64,000 bases of DNA from Chryseobacterium rhizoplanae (GCF_900182655.1 NZ_FXTC01000002.1:558001-622000); one strand, 5' to 3'; shown: positions 36,179 to 45,710, counted from the stretch's first letter. The notes: a model not told the origin generated them from the letters alone. Translations and numbers: made by a program.

Positions 36179-38338
36179 ATGAGAAAACTCCTGATTCTGC
36201 TTTCCATATTCCAACTGTTATTGATCCATTCTCAGGTAAAAAAAGATTTGAAAATTCCTAAAAACCCAAAGATTGGACTGTCGCTGGCTGGTGGCGGAGC
36301 CAAGGGGTTTTCACATGTAGGAGTTCTTAAAGTACTGGATTCATTGGGAGTGAAAGTGGATTATGTTTCCGGAACAAGTATGGGAGCCATTGTAGGTGGT
36401 TTATATGCCGCAGGCTACTCCGGAAAAGAAATAGAAAAAATAGTGATGGATACGGATTTCTATTCTTTAATTATGGATCCGAAGTCGAGGCAGGAAACCA
36501 CTTTTTTCAACAAATCTGTAGACAAATATCTTTTATCCATTCCCCTGAAAAACGGAAAAATCACACTTCCCTCTTCTATCAGTACCGGTCAGAGAAATGT
36601 TTATCTTCTGAAAGAACTTTTTAAAAACGTTTCCAATATTGAAGACTTTTCCAAAATGCCTATTCCATTCATGTGTGTGGCTACCAATCTTGAAAGCGGC
36701 AATATGCAGATATTTGAAAAAGGAGATCTCGTACAATCCATTATGGCAAGTTCCGCATTTCCTTCTTTAATGGATCCTGTTAAAATTGGCGACAGTATTT
36801 ATATAGATGGGGCCATGACGGTAAACTATCCTTCAAAGCCTTTAAAAGACAAAGGAATTGATATCGTTATAGGTGTGGACCTTAATCAGGATCTTTCAAA
36901 AAGAGAGGATTTAAACAACATTATATCCATCCTGAATCAGGTGATTGATTTTGGAATCAAAAAAGATACCCGAAGACAATATAAATATACAGACATCAAT
37001 ATCAAACCCAATCTGAAAGGAATGTCTGCAACAAGCTACGATGATAAGAAGAAAATTCTTGACAGCGGCTATGTAGAAGGACTCAAATATTCTCAGATAC
37101 TGGATCAATTACCCAAACGTCCTTTTGACCGCCTCAGACAGCGTGTAAATCCTATATATTCTAATGTTTATAAGATAGACAGCATTTCTATCGAAGGAAG
37201 TAAAATATACGGTAAAAACTATACGCTTGGGAAAATGGGGCTCCGCCTCCCCTCTTTACAGACTTATGGAAGCATCAATAAAATGGTGGATAAGTTGGTA
37301 GCGACAAATAACTATCGTTTTATCAATTATGATATCGTTCAGGAAAATGATGCCAATTATTTGAAGCTTTATGTCACTGAAGATGATACCCGTCATTTTC
37401 TGAAATTCGGATTGCATTATGACGAAGTTTTCAAAACTGGGCTTCTTTTGAATTATTCTGCAAAGAGGCTTTTATTTAAAAATTCAAACCTTTCCCTGGA
37501 TGTTGTTGTGGGTGACCGTGTGAGATATTATCTGAACTATTTTATAGATAACGGATATATTCCTGGTTTTGGTCTCTATTCATCAGGAATGAGCTTTGAT
37601 ATAAAAAATGTAGACAATTATGTTGTAGACCGATGGGAATGGCTGAGAAATGAGGCCTACATACAGTCTATATGGAAGGATAAATTCGCTATTGGAGGTG
37701 GTATCAGCCATGATTACTTTAAAGCGGAAAACAGCAATGGAGACAACAGACGCTACAGCCGTTTCCTGAACCCCTACATCTTCATAAAAACCGATACACA
37801 GGATGATAAGGAGTTTCCTACGAAAGGAATTTATTTTGCAGCAGAAGGAAAGGTAATAGATCTATTAAAATCTGAAGTTGATAAAAGAATCATTCAGATC
37901 AAAGCAGATCTTAAAATTAACATTCCCTTGGGTAAACAATTCACTTACCGTCTGAATGTTTTTGGAGGTGTTACTATTGGAGAAAATCTTCCTGCCTACT
38001 ATCAGTATAGATTAGGCGGAATTTTTGAGCAGAATCTAATAAATTTTAAAAGCTTTGGAGGGTTTTATTTTGCCCAGCTTTATACTAATAATGTGATATT
38101 GGCATCTAACGATATCCAGTTTAAATTTAACAAAAACTATTTTATCAGTGGAAACTTCAGCTTTGCTAACTTATCAAACGATATCAAGTTTGAAGATGCA
38201 GTTAAAGTAAATTATAGTTCCCTGGGAATTACGGCAGGTTACAAATCTCCCTTCGGGCAGATAAAAGTCAACTTCAGCCACTCACTTAAAAATAACCAAA
38301 AAGGTATATTCAGTGTTATTTTAGGACACTGGTTTTAA
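36179..38338 (+). CDS. Patatin-like phospholipase with outer-membrane barrel (PlpD-like)
   Basis: A 719-residue surface or autotransported lipase. After a signal peptide (1-19) comes the patatin domain (about 30-310) with the oxyanion loop GGGAKG, the nucleophile elbow GTSMG (S67) and the catalytic aspartate D210 in IDGAMTVNYP. A POTRA-like segment (about 330-400, IYSNVYKIDSISIEGSKIYGKNY) follows. The final 310 residues form a bacterial-surface-antigen-type beta-barrel ending GIFSVILGHWF. The enzyme should hydrolyse phospholipids or lysophospholipids. It starts two bases after murF-alr and ends four before ybeY, so all three are co-transcribed. Confidence 0.92.
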   Translation: MRKLLILLSIFQLLLIHSQVKKDLKIPKNPKIGLSLAGGGAKGFSHVGVLKVLDSLGVKVDYVSGTSMGAIVGGLYAAGYSGKEIEKIVMDTDFYSLIMDPKSRQETTFFNKSVDKYLLSIPLKNGKITLPSSISTGQRNVYLLKELFKNVSNIEDFSKMPIPFMCVATNLESGNMQIFEKGDLVQSIMASSAFPSLMDPVKIGDSIYIDGAMTVNYPSKPLKDKGIDIVIGVDLNQDLSKREDLNNIISILNQVIDFGIKKDTRRQYKYTDINIKPNLKGMSATSYDDKKKILDSGYVEGLKYSQILDQLPKRPFDRLRQRVNPIYSNVYKIDSISIEGSKIYGKNYTLGKMGLRLPSLQTYGSINKMVDKLVATNNYRFINYDIVQENDANYLKLYVTEDDTRHFLKFGLHYDEVFKTGLLLNYSAKRLLFKNSNLSLDVVVGDRVRYYLNYFIDNGYIPGFGLYSSGMSFDIKNVDNYVVDRWEWLRNEAYIQSIWKDKFAIGGGISHDYFKAENSNGDNRRYSRFLNPYIFIKTDTQDDKEFPTKGIYFAAEGKVIDLLKSEVDKRIIQIKADLKINIPLGKQFTYRLNVFGGVTIGENLPAYYQYRLGGIFEQNLINFKSFGGFYFAQLYTNNVILASNDIQFKFNKNYFISGNFSFANLSNDIKFEDAVKVNYSSLGITAGYKSPFGQIKVNFSHSLKNNQKGIFSVILGHWF

Positions 38339-38342
38339 AAAA

Positions 38343-38762
38343 ATGATACAGTTCTTTTACGAAAACTTACCAGAGTCGGTAAGTACAGATTACAAAAAAT
38401 GGCTGGAAGATCTTATTCTTTCAGAAGGAAAAAAGCCAGGAGAAATCAATTATATTTTCTGTGATGATGAATATCTTCTTAAGATCAATCAGGATTATTT
38501 GCAGCATGATTATTATACAGATATCATCACTTTTGATTATGTAAAAGGTAAGACAATAAGCGCTGAGATTTTTGTATCTTTGCAGCGCGTTTCTGATAAC
38601 GCCTCTACCCTTTCCCGAGATTATGAAGAAGAATTAAGAAGAGTTTTAGCCCATGGTATTTTACATCTTGCAGGCTATAAGGACAAGACAGAAGAGGAAG
38701 AAAAAGAGATGCGGAGAATGGAAGATTTGTACTTGGCTAAATACAGGGATTTAAAGATTTGA
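38343..38762 (+). CDS. ybeY: Endoribonuclease YbeY
   Basis: A 139-residue rRNA maturation and ribosome quality-control endonuclease. The zinc site is in LAHGILHLAGYKDKTEEEE. The first two histidines are present, but the usual third ligand (GYDH) reads GYKDK, which I recall as normal for Bacteroidota YbeY. The upstream segment DYYTDIITFDY matches the conserved LSFPY-like region. It is the third gene of the murF-alr operon and is followed after 85 bases by a parS site and mnmG. Confidence 0.92.
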   Translation: MIQFFYENLPESVSTDYKKWLEDLILSEGKKPGEINYIFCDDEYLLKINQDYLQHDYYTDIITFDYVKGKTISAEIFVSLQRVSDNASTLSRDYEEELRRVLAHGILHLAGYKDKTEEEEKEMRRMEDLYLAKYRDLKI

Positions 38763-38847
38763 AATTGAACAATCACTTAAAGTCCTATACCTAAAGTACT
38801 CAATTCTAGTAATAATATAACTTTACCTAGAGTGCATTCTTCAAAAA

Positions 38848-38863
38848 TGTTTCACGTGAAACA
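38848..38863. promoter_or_regulatory. parS centromere site 1
   Basis: A perfect 16-bp palindrome TGTTTCACGTGAAACA identical to the universal ParB-binding consensus. The palindrome extends to 20 bp with AA/TT flanks. It lies upstream of mnmG. Confidence 0.93.
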
Positions 38864-38909
38864 TTGGTTATAAAGATAAGGTTTAAAGCTTAAAACAAGC
38901 GAGATAAAA

Positions 38910-40772
38910 ATGATTTCAGAAATATATGATGTAATAGTAGTAGGTGCCGGACACGCAGGTTGTGAAGCCGCCGCGGCAGCAGCCAACCTCGGTTCAAAAA
39001 CACTACTCGTTACAATGAATATGCAGACCATCGGACAGATGAGTTGCAACCCGGCAATGGGCGGAATCGCAAAAGGACAGATCGTAAGAGAGATTGATGC
39101 AATGGGAGGATATTCCGGAATTGTAGCAGACAAATCTGCTATCCAATTCAAAATGCTGAATCTTTCAAAAGGTCCTGCGATGTGGTCTCCGAGAACCCAA
39201 AATGATAGAATGCTTTTTGCTGAAGAATGGCGATTAGCATTAGAGAACACTCCCAATCTTGATTTCTTTCAGGATATGGTGAAACAACTGATTGTTGAAA
39301 ATAATAAAGTAACCGGAGTGGTTACTTCTTTAGGAATTGAGATCAAAGCAAAATCTGTAGTTCTTACAAACGGAACTTTTCTTAATGGTTTAATTCATGT
39401 TGGAGATAAACAATTGGGCGGAGGAAGAATGGGTGAACCAAGAGCATTTGGAATTACAGAACAATTGGTCACTTTAGGATTTGAAGCAGGAAGAATGAAG
39501 ACCGGTACTCCACCAAGAGTAGACGGAAGAAGTTTGGATTATTCAAAAATGGAAGAACAGAAAGGAGATGAAAATCCTCAAAAGTTCAGCTATCTTGATA
39601 CTCCGAAATTAACAAAACAATTAAGCTGCCATATCGTATATACTAACGAAACAGTACACGATATTTTGAGAGAAGGTTTTGATAGAAGCCCAATGTTCAA
39701 TGGTACCATTCAAAGCTTAGGTCCAAGATACTGTCCAAGTATTGAAGATAAGATTAACCGTTTCGCAGAAAGAAACAGACATCAGCTTTTCGTAGAACCG
39801 GAAGGATGGAAAACTGTAGAGATCTACGTAAACGGATTCAGTTCTTCTCTTCCGGAAGATGTACAGATCAAAGCAATGAAACAAATTCCAGGATTTGAAA
39901 ACGTAAAAGTGTTCCGTCCCGGTTATGCTATTGAATATGACTACTTCCCTCCTACCCAATTAAAGCATACCCTGGAAACAAAATTAATTGATAATTTATA
40001 TTTCGCAGGACAAATTAACGGAACTACAGGATATGAAGAAGCTGCAGGCCAAGGATTAATTGCGGGTATCAACGCTCACAATAAAGTTCATGAAAAAGGT
40101 GATTTCATTCTAAACAGAGACGAAGCATATATCGGAGTTTTAATAGATGATCTTATTACCAAAGGAACTGAAGAACCTTACAGGATGTTTACTTCACGTG
40201 CCGAATACAGACTTCTTTTAAGACAAGATAATGCAGATATCAGGTTAACTGAAAAAGCTTATCAGTTAGGATTGGCAAAAGAAGACAGATTAAGAAAAAT
40301 GGAAACTAAAGTATCTGAAAGCCAAGCACTTGAAGAGTTTCTTCGCGAAACTTCTTTAAAACCAGGTATTATTAACCCAGTTCTTGAATCTATAGAAAGT
40401 AATCCTGTAGACCAGGCCTACAGAGCGGCACAAATTCTTACCAGACCTCATATGACATTAGGAAAACTGGATGAAATTGATTTCATTAAAGAAGTTTCAG
40501 GCCAATACAACGATGAAGTAAGAGAACAGGCTGAGATCAATATCAAGTATAAAGGATATATTGAAAAAGAAAAAGAGAATGTAGCCAAGCTGAATCGTCT
40601 GGAAAACATTAAAATTCCTGAAGATTTTGATTATACAAAGCTTTCCAGCCTTTCTGCAGAAGCAAAACAGAAGATGTCAAACGTACGTCCGAAAACTATT
40701 GCCCAGGCAGGAAGAATAAGCGGGGTTTCTCCAGCCGATATCAACGTTTTACTAGTCTATTTAGGACGTTAA
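38910..40772 (+). CDS. mnmG: tRNA uridine-5-carboxymethylaminomethyl synthase MnmG
   Basis: A 620-residue FAD enzyme that works with MnmE to modify U34 of tRNAs reading two-family codons. The FAD Rossmann motif VVVGAGHAGCEAA is at residues 10-22. The catalytic cysteine region MSCNPAMGGIAKG follows, along with the GGGRMGEPRAFGITEQL and FFAGQINGTTGYEEAAGQGLIAG-type segments. It ends with the C-terminal helical domain QKMSNVRPKTIAQAGRISGVSPADINVLLVYL. In many bacteria it is the gidA gene that marks the origin region. Here it is flanked on both sides by perfect parS sites. The upstream ATG is the only sensible start. Confidence 0.96.
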   Translation: MISEIYDVIVVGAGHAGCEAAAAAANLGSKTLLVTMNMQTIGQMSCNPAMGGIAKGQIVREIDAMGGYSGIVADKSAIQFKMLNLSKGPAMWSPRTQNDRMLFAEEWRLALENTPNLDFFQDMVKQLIVENNKVTGVVTSLGIEIKAKSVVLTNGTFLNGLIHVGDKQLGGGRMGEPRAFGITEQLVTLGFEAGRMKTGTPPRVDGRSLDYSKMEEQKGDENPQKFSYLDTPKLTKQLSCHIVYTNETVHDILREGFDRSPMFNGTIQSLGPRYCPSIEDKINRFAERNRHQLFVEPEGWKTVEIYVNGFSSSLPEDVQIKAMKQIPGFENVKVFRPGYAIEYDYFPPTQLKHTLETKLIDNLYFAGQINGTTGYEEAAGQGLIAGINAHNKVHEKGDFILNRDEAYIGVLIDDLITKGTEEPYRMFTSRAEYRLLLRQDNADIRLTEKAYQLGLAKEDRLRKMETKVSESQALEEFLRETSLKPGIINPVLESIESNPVDQAYRAAQILTRPHMTLGKLDEIDFIKEVSGQYNDEVREQAEINIKYKGYIEKEKENVAKLNRLENIKIPEDFDYTKLSSLSAEAKQKMSNVRPKTIAQAGRISGVSPADINVLLVYLGR

Positions 40773-40781
40773 TAAAAGATA

Positions 40782-40797
40782 TGTTTCACGTGAAACA
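40782..40797. promoter_or_regulatory. parS centromere site 2
   Basis: A second perfect copy of TGTTTCACGTGAAACA, 1,934 bp from the first and nine bases after the mnmG stop codon. Confidence 0.93.
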
Positions 40798-40893
40798 TTT
40801 AAATAAATAAAACAAAAATTAAGGTATTTATGAGCGTACACTGAGCTCTGGATATCTTAATTTTTTTTACAATATAAAAAGATATCAATTTCA

Positions 40894-41715
40894 ATGAAAA
40901 TAAAAGATCATTTTCTTTCACAGGAAATTTTTGAAATTAAAGAGACAGAAACTAAAGGGGTATTCAAGACCACTCCTATCCCATCCAATATTTCCAGATA
41001 TTATGAAAGTGAAGATTATATTTCTCATCATCAGGACTCCGGAAGTCTGAAAGAAAAGCTTTATAAATTTCTTCAGTCCTTCAATCTGCAGTACAAAAAA
41101 AATGTATTAATAGACAGAATAAAAAAAGGATCAAGAGTGCTTGATTACGGATGCGGTGCCGGAGAATTTGTAAAATTTATAGAAAATGATTTTGAGACTT
41201 TTGGTTTTGAACCTAATGCCGATGCAAGAAAAGCAGCACAAGGAAAAATAACCAAAGCCTCTATTTTGGATACGATCAACACAATTGAAGAAAACAGCTT
41301 AGATGCTATCACTCTATGGCATGTGTTTGAACATATCGAAAACCAGGATGAAATGCTGGAAGCCTTTCATGGGAAATTGAAAGAAAAAGGAATTCTTATT
41401 ATTGCTGTTCCCAATCCTACTTCTTATGATGCAAAACATTATAAAGAATATTGGGCAGCATATGATGTACCAAGACACATCTATCATTTTTCAAAAAATG
41501 GAATGGAAAGTCTCATTTCAAAAAAGCCAGACTGGAAAATGAGAAAAATAAAAGCTTTGGTGCTAGACTCTTATTACATCTCCATGTTAAGCGAAAAATA
41601 CAAGAAATCATCCCTATTTTGGATAAAAGCAATGATCTATGGAACGATTTCGAACGTAAAAGCCCTTTTTTCAAACGAATTTTCAAGTTTGATATACATT
41701 ATCGAAAAAAGATAG
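40894..41715 (+). CDS. Class I SAM-dependent methyltransferase
   Basis: A 273-residue methyltransferase. The SAM-binding glycine motif VLDYGCGAGEFVKFI is near residue 80, the acidic strand-2 motif TFGFEPNADAR follows, then the strand-4 LDAITLWHVFEHIENQDEML and post-motif region ILIIAVPNPTSYDAKHYKEYWAAYDVPRHIYHFS. The latter sequence is typical of methyltransferase-23/UbiG-like enzymes found with lipid or saccharide biosynthesis genes. The substrate is unknown. It lies between parS site 2 and the AT-rich gene desert and ends before a good hairpin. Confidence 0.88.
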   Translation: MKIKDHFLSQEIFEIKETETKGVFKTTPIPSNISRYYESEDYISHHQDSGSLKEKLYKFLQSFNLQYKKNVLIDRIKKGSRVLDYGCGAGEFVKFIENDFETFGFEPNADARKAAQGKITKASILDTINTIEENSLDAITLWHVFEHIENQDEMLEAFHGKLKEKGILIIAVPNPTSYDAKHYKEYWAAYDVPRHIYHFSKNGMESLISKKPDWKMRKIKALVLDSYYISMLSEKYKKSSLFWIKAMIYGTISNVKALFSNEFSSLIYIIEKR

Positions 41716-41776
41716 AAAATGGATTTTTGACCCATTTCTAGCGGTCACTTTTCAGCGTTTTCTACTTCTAAAACAA

Positions 41777-41813
41777 AAAACTCAGGATTTTTTTGCCTGA
41801 GTTTTCTTTTTTT
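41777..41813 (+). terminator. Terminator of the methyltransferase gene
   Basis: The stem AAAACTCAGG / CCTGAGTTTT with a nine-base loop is followed by a T-rich tract. Confidence 0.9.
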
Positions 41814-42825
41814 AATTAAGGAATTTAAAAAAATTTCTAAAAAAGGAAACTTAAGAATTTAAGATTCTATAATTTTTTAAAATAAATACTCCCCTACTCC
41901 ATTTCAAGAAAAAAAAATAAAGAATCCTTCTTATTAGTTAAAGTGTTACTTAATCATTTATTATATTTCATATTTGGTCCAAAAAAACAAAAAAATGGAT
42001 ATTAGAAATTAAATTCTTACAAAAAAGGTAGAAATTTCGACTCAAAATCTATCAAGATATAAATATTCGGAAAAATTTAGTTTTTCGATTCTAAAGGCAT
42101 TTCTAAAGGTCAATTTTCACAGACTTTATTGAAAAAGTAAAAAAATAAGATTCATAGCAAATTTCATTCTTACCAAATATAAATCTGATGAATCAAAAAA
42201 TTTTATACATCAAAAAGGAAATTTAAAAGCCGGAGCAGAAAACTCCCCTACTCTATTTTATCTTTTACATAAAAAATTTTAAAAATAAATTTCAAAGAAA
42301 CTTCTTTAGAATAATTTATAGATCAAAAAATAGCGACCTACAAAATTCATTAAGAGAAAATTCTACGTTGGTTCAAAAAAATTGAAGGCTATTATAAAAA
42401 TAATTTGATAAAAAATAAGAGTATCTAAAAAATATTGATTCCAGAAAAAAGCAAAACTATCATATTTTTAAAATTCTGATTTTTTTAAAAAACTTAATAC
42501 ATCATTCTTTTTATAGTGTGAAATGAATAATTTCTAATTTTTACATTTTTTTTAAAAGAAAAGTAAATATAATTTTACAATATAAAATAGTTTAAATATT
42601 AATATTCAATATCTTACAACACTATCACTAATATGTGAAATAAATAAATTACAAAAATTTACATTTAATAAAACTTAATCATATAAAACTTGTTTTTAAA
42701 AATTCAAAAAATTCTAACAAGTCACATACGTATCTAAATAATAGCGACAATATAGAATTTTACACCGTCATCATTGACTTGTCGAATCTTCGATTTTCGA
42801 CGAAAGAAAAAAATCATATGAAACT

Positions 42826-42864
42826 TAGATTCTTCGTTTCACTCCGCTACATTCGGAATGACAG
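42826..42864. repeat. Putative degenerate interspersed repeat
   Basis: A GC-richer island in the AT-rich desert contains AGATTCTTCG, CACTCCGCTAC and TTCGGAATGACAG in order. This combination resembles the AGATTCTTC...GAATGACA repeats scattered in many Bacteroidota genomes. A palindrome-like TCGAATCTTCGA lies just upstream at 42782-42793. Family membership is from memory. Confidence 0.45.
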
Positions 42865-43340
42865 CGTCCTAATAAGAAGATAGCAGGATTAATGTAAATT
42901 GTTGTAATTACCCAAATAATTAAAGAATTTAAAGGTTCAATGAAACTCCCGGATCCAATTAGAAAGATTTTAGATTCTTGGCAAAGAATAATTGTTAGAA
43001 AACATTCATAGCTTTCATAAATTTTATTTTACATCACATTATTTATAAGCCTAAATTCTGCCAAAATAAATATGAAAATTAATAAAAAAGGAGAAATTAT
43101 GATCTCTTAAAAAGTACAAAGCTTATCAAAATTTATAGTCGATTATCACAAAAATCTAGTTATAAAAACAAGAAATATTTCTTTTTAATGAGGTCAATTT
43201 TAAGAAGAAAAAATAACCACATTATTTATTAAAGATCTAAGTAGCTGAAAGCGAATTCAAGTTAAGCAAGTATAACCACAGGTTATATCTTAAAATACCA
43301 AAAAAACCCGATCAATAAAGGAATTTCTTATACTTTCAAA

Positions 43341-43376
43341 AAGAAAAAAAGCCTGCTAATATAATTAGCAGGCTTT
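43341..43376 (-). terminator. Terminator of pgk
   Basis: A stem of AAAGCCTGCTAAT / ATTAGCAGGCTTT with a short loop; on the minus strand it runs into a T-rich tract. Confidence 0.9.
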
Positions 43377-43395
43377 AAAATATCTTTATTTTTTT

Positions 43396-44586
43396 TTAAT
43401 TGTTGATCGCAGCTACTCCTGGTAGCTCAAGTCCTTCAAGACTTTCAAGCATTGCTCCACCACCGGTAGAAACATAACTTACCTGATCAGCATATCCGAA
43501 TTGCTTCACGAAAGCAACACTGTCTCCTCCTCCCACTAAAGAGAAAGCTCCTAATCTTGTTGCTTCAGCAATACTCTCACCTAAGGCTACCGTACCTCCT
43601 GCAAAATTTGACATTTCGAAAACTCCAATCGGCCCATTCCAAAGAATAGTTCTTGAATTTAATAATACATCATTGAACTGATCTCTTGATTTATGACCTG
43701 CATCAAGTCCCATCCATCCTTCAGGAATTGCATAGATATCAGCTTCTTTTCTTTCCACATCATTACTAAAACTTTCAGCGATAATAGCATCAGAAGGAAG
43801 ATATACTTTCACTTTATGTTCTTTTGCTTTCCCTAAAATCTCTAAAGCTAAAGGAAGCTTGTCTTCTTCTACCAGAGAATTACCAATTTTTCCTCCAAGA
43901 GCCTTAATAAATGTAAATGCCATTCCTCCACCAATGATCAGATTGTCTACTGCAGGAAGGATATTTTCTATAATGGTGATTTTAGTTGAAACTTTAGATC
44001 CACCAAGGATAGCTGTAACAGGTCTCTCACCGCTTTTCAATACTTTATCAATAGCCTGAAGCTCATTAGCCATCAGTAAACCGAAATATTTAGTTGATGG
44101 AAAATATTGAGCGATCACTGCTGTAGAAGCATGAGCTCTGTGTGCAGTTCCGAATGCATCGTTTACATAAGCATCACCTAATTTAGAAAGCTTCTCCGCA
44201 AAACCTGCATCTCCCTTCTCTTCTTCATTATGAAAACGTACATTTTCAAGTAATAAGATCTCTCCTGGCTTCAGTTCAGCAGCAGCCTGTTCTGCTTTTT
44301 CCCCAATGCATTCATCAACAAATTTAACTTCCTGTCCAAGAACAGCAGAAACTTCGCCAAGAATATGTTTAAGAGAAAATTCATCTTTAACCTCTCCCTT
44401 AGGTCTTCCAAGGTGTGTAATTAAGATGACAGAACCACCATCATTAAGGATCTTCTCCACTGTTGGCTTCACAGCAACAATTCTCGTATTGTCTGTCACC
44501 TTCAGCTGATCGTCCTGAGGAACATTGAAGTCCACTCTTACCAGAGCTTTCTTATCTTTAAAATTGAAATCATTGATTGTTTTCAT
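43396..44586 (-). CDS. pgk: Phosphoglycerate kinase
   Basis: A 396-residue glycolytic enzyme that makes ATP from 1,3-bisphosphoglycerate. N-domain substrate residues are visible in [21 protein letters not shown] and [10 protein letters not shown]-domain ATP residues in [37 protein letters not shown] and [14 protein letters not shown]. Although the frame is open to 44700, that stretch overlaps the -7 box of a good promoter, so I use the ATG at 44586 that gives the standard length. The predicted leader is about 110 bases. It is monocistronic. Confidence 0.95.
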   Translation of the reverse strand: MKTINDFNFKDKKALVRVDFNVPQDDQLKVTDNTRIVAVKPTVEKILNDGGSVILITHLGRPKGEVKDEFSLKHILGEVSAVLGQEVKFVDECIGEKAEQAAAELKPGEILLLENVRFHNEEEKGDAGFAEKLSKLGDAYVNDAFGTAHRAHASTAVIAQYFPSTKYFGLLMANELQAIDKVLKSGERPVTAILGGSKVSTKITIIENILPAVDNLIIGGGMAFTFIKALGGKIGNSLVEEDKLPLALEILGKAKEHKVKVYLPSDAIIAESFSNDVERKEADIYAIPEGWMGLDAGHKSRDQFNDVLLNSRTILWNGPIGVFEMSNFAGGTVALGESIAEATRLGAFSLVGGGDSVAFVKQFGYADQVSYVSTGGGAMLESLEGLELPGVAAINN

Positions 44587-44699
44587 ACGTAGATTTATTT
44601 TTTTCTGAGTCGGATGAAACTCCTTTGGGCAGATCCCGGTTTGATTTTCCGTAAACCCTGCAAAGGCAATTTCATAAATTTCATTGAATTTTTGTTTCA

Positions 44700-44726
44700 C
44701 AAATGTAAGGTTTTAAACTTTTTCAA
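44700..44726 (-). promoter_or_regulatory. pgk promoter
   Basis: On the minus strand TTG (44724-44726), a 16-bp spacer and TACATTTG (44700-44707) match the Bacteroidota consensus. The start codon is about 110 bases downstream. Confidence 0.7.
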
Positions 44727-44810
44727 CAGATTGATTAAAATAAAAGTTTTCAAAAACTTTCCCCGAACCCAATCACCCATTAATCAACAATTTTTTCTCT
44801 TTTAAAAAAA

Positions 44811-45229
44811 AGAATAATGTAGTTGTTGTTGAGTGTTGTTAGTTTCGGGGATAAGTTTTATGCTAAAAATTGATAACATTCAACTTTTATTCAATTCATA
44901 TTTAACTCACAATATAAATCCTTGTAAACCCGCTATTTCACATACTTATTAACAAATGTTGGTAACTTTGAGATGAAGCCATTATTAGTTATTTTATTAT
45001 GGAAAAATCTGGGGATAGCTGAAGAAAACATCTGGAAAGTTGTGGTAAAAAATTGCGGAAAGGTTTTCTATTACGAAATAAATTGATCTTTAAAAATAGA
45101 AAGTTGATAAAAGTTTTCCACAGTTATTAACATACCTTTTCACAATTAACTCAGGGTTTACTAACACGAATTGTTATTATTCTTACCTTTGTAAGGAAAT
45201 AGAATCTAATAAAGCTTAATAAGAGTATT
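44811..45229. other. Non-coding spacer with DnaA-box-like sequence; origin candidate
   Basis: This 0.4-kb part of the 643-base pgk-rpiB spacer contains no open frame. It has TTTTCCACA at 45114-45122 (one mismatch to the DnaA box TTATCCACA), directly followed by GTTATTAACA. Further TTATTAACA and TTGATAA words are scattered through it. A TACCTTTG -7 element for rpiB is at 45184-45191. More DnaA-box-like 9-mers lie in the adjoining start of rpiB. Confidence 0.4.
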
Positions 45230-45664
45230 ATGAAAAGAAAAATTGCTATCGCAGCGGACCATGCAGGCTATGAATATAAGGAGATTGTTAAGAACTATCT
45301 TTCAGAAAAGTTTGAAGTTCAGGATTTTGGAACGTTTTCCACAAACAGTGTGGATTATCCGGACTTTGTACACCCTGCTGCAACCTCTGTGGAAAACGGA
45401 GAAAATGAGCTGGGAATTCTGTTCTGTGGAAGCGGAAACGGAGTTCAGATCACTGCGAACAAACATCAGAAAATAAGATGCGCTCTTTGCTGGATGCCGG
45501 AGATTGCAACGCTGGCAAGACAGCATAATGATGCCAACATGATTTCAATACCGGCGAGATTTATATCAAAGGAACTGGCGATTGAGATTGTAGATAAATT
45601 TCTTGCAACAGACTTCGAAGGTGGCAGACACCAGAACAGAGTTGATAAAATTGCAGTTTGCTAA
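45230..45664 (+). CDS. rpiB: Ribose 5-phosphate isomerase B
   Basis: A 144-residue isomerase of the RpiB/LacAB family linking ribulose and ribose 5-phosphate. It has the starting AIAADHAGYEYK (D10, H11), the catalytic C66 in FCGSGNGVQITANKH, the conserved RCALCW, and HNDANMISIPARFIS. Unlike RpiA it is a small Rossmann-type enzyme. It is preceded by a long spacer and followed by a hairpin, so it is a single-gene unit. Its first 170 bases contain three DnaA-box-like 9-mers, which may be coincidental. Confidence 0.94.
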   Translation: MKRKIAIAADHAGYEYKEIVKNYLSEKFEVQDFGTFSTNSVDYPDFVHPAATSVENGENELGILFCGSGNGVQITANKHQKIRCALCWMPEIATLARQHNDANMISIPARFISKELAIEIVDKFLATDFEGGRHQNRVDKIAVC

Positions 45665-45672
45665 ATATACTG

Positions 45673-45710
45673 AGGCTTGTAAATCGTATTACAAGCCTTA
45701 TTTATTTTTT
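45673..45710 (+). terminator. Terminator of rpiB
   Basis: A perfect stem AGGCTTGTAA / TTACAAGCCT with loop ATCGTA, followed by a T-rich tract. Confidence 0.85.

Larger units (their letters stand above)
41716..43395. other. AT-rich gene desert of about 1.7 kb near parS
   Basis: This is the largest non-coding stretch in the window. Apart from the two terminators at its ends, it holds no credible open frame. Base composition is extreme in places: 42541-42600 contains five G or C residues in 60, and 42601-42660 contains ten. Inside I see a 17-base repeat (ACTCCCCTACTCYATTT at 41888-41904 and 42242-42258) and two TAGCGAC words near 42331 and 42742. A decayed repeat-like element lies at 42786-42873. 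I find no DnaA box with one mismatch or fewer in it. Confidence 0.7.

Noticed and set aside
38578..38590. A TATCTTTG promoter-like word inside ybeY
   Set aside because: It lies within a conserved coding region of a tight operon and has no -33 partner, so it is likely chance.
41716..43395. Possible prophage, insertion sequence or CRISPR array in the non-coding stretch
   Set aside because: There are no transposase or phage frames, no terminal inverted repeats and no regularly spaced repeats. The two 17-mers are 354 bases apart and occur only twice.
45335..45396. DnaA boxes inside rpiB taken as proof of an origin
   Set aside because: These 9-mers lie in conserved codons of rpiB and may be coincidental. 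I keep them only as supporting hints in the origin finding.
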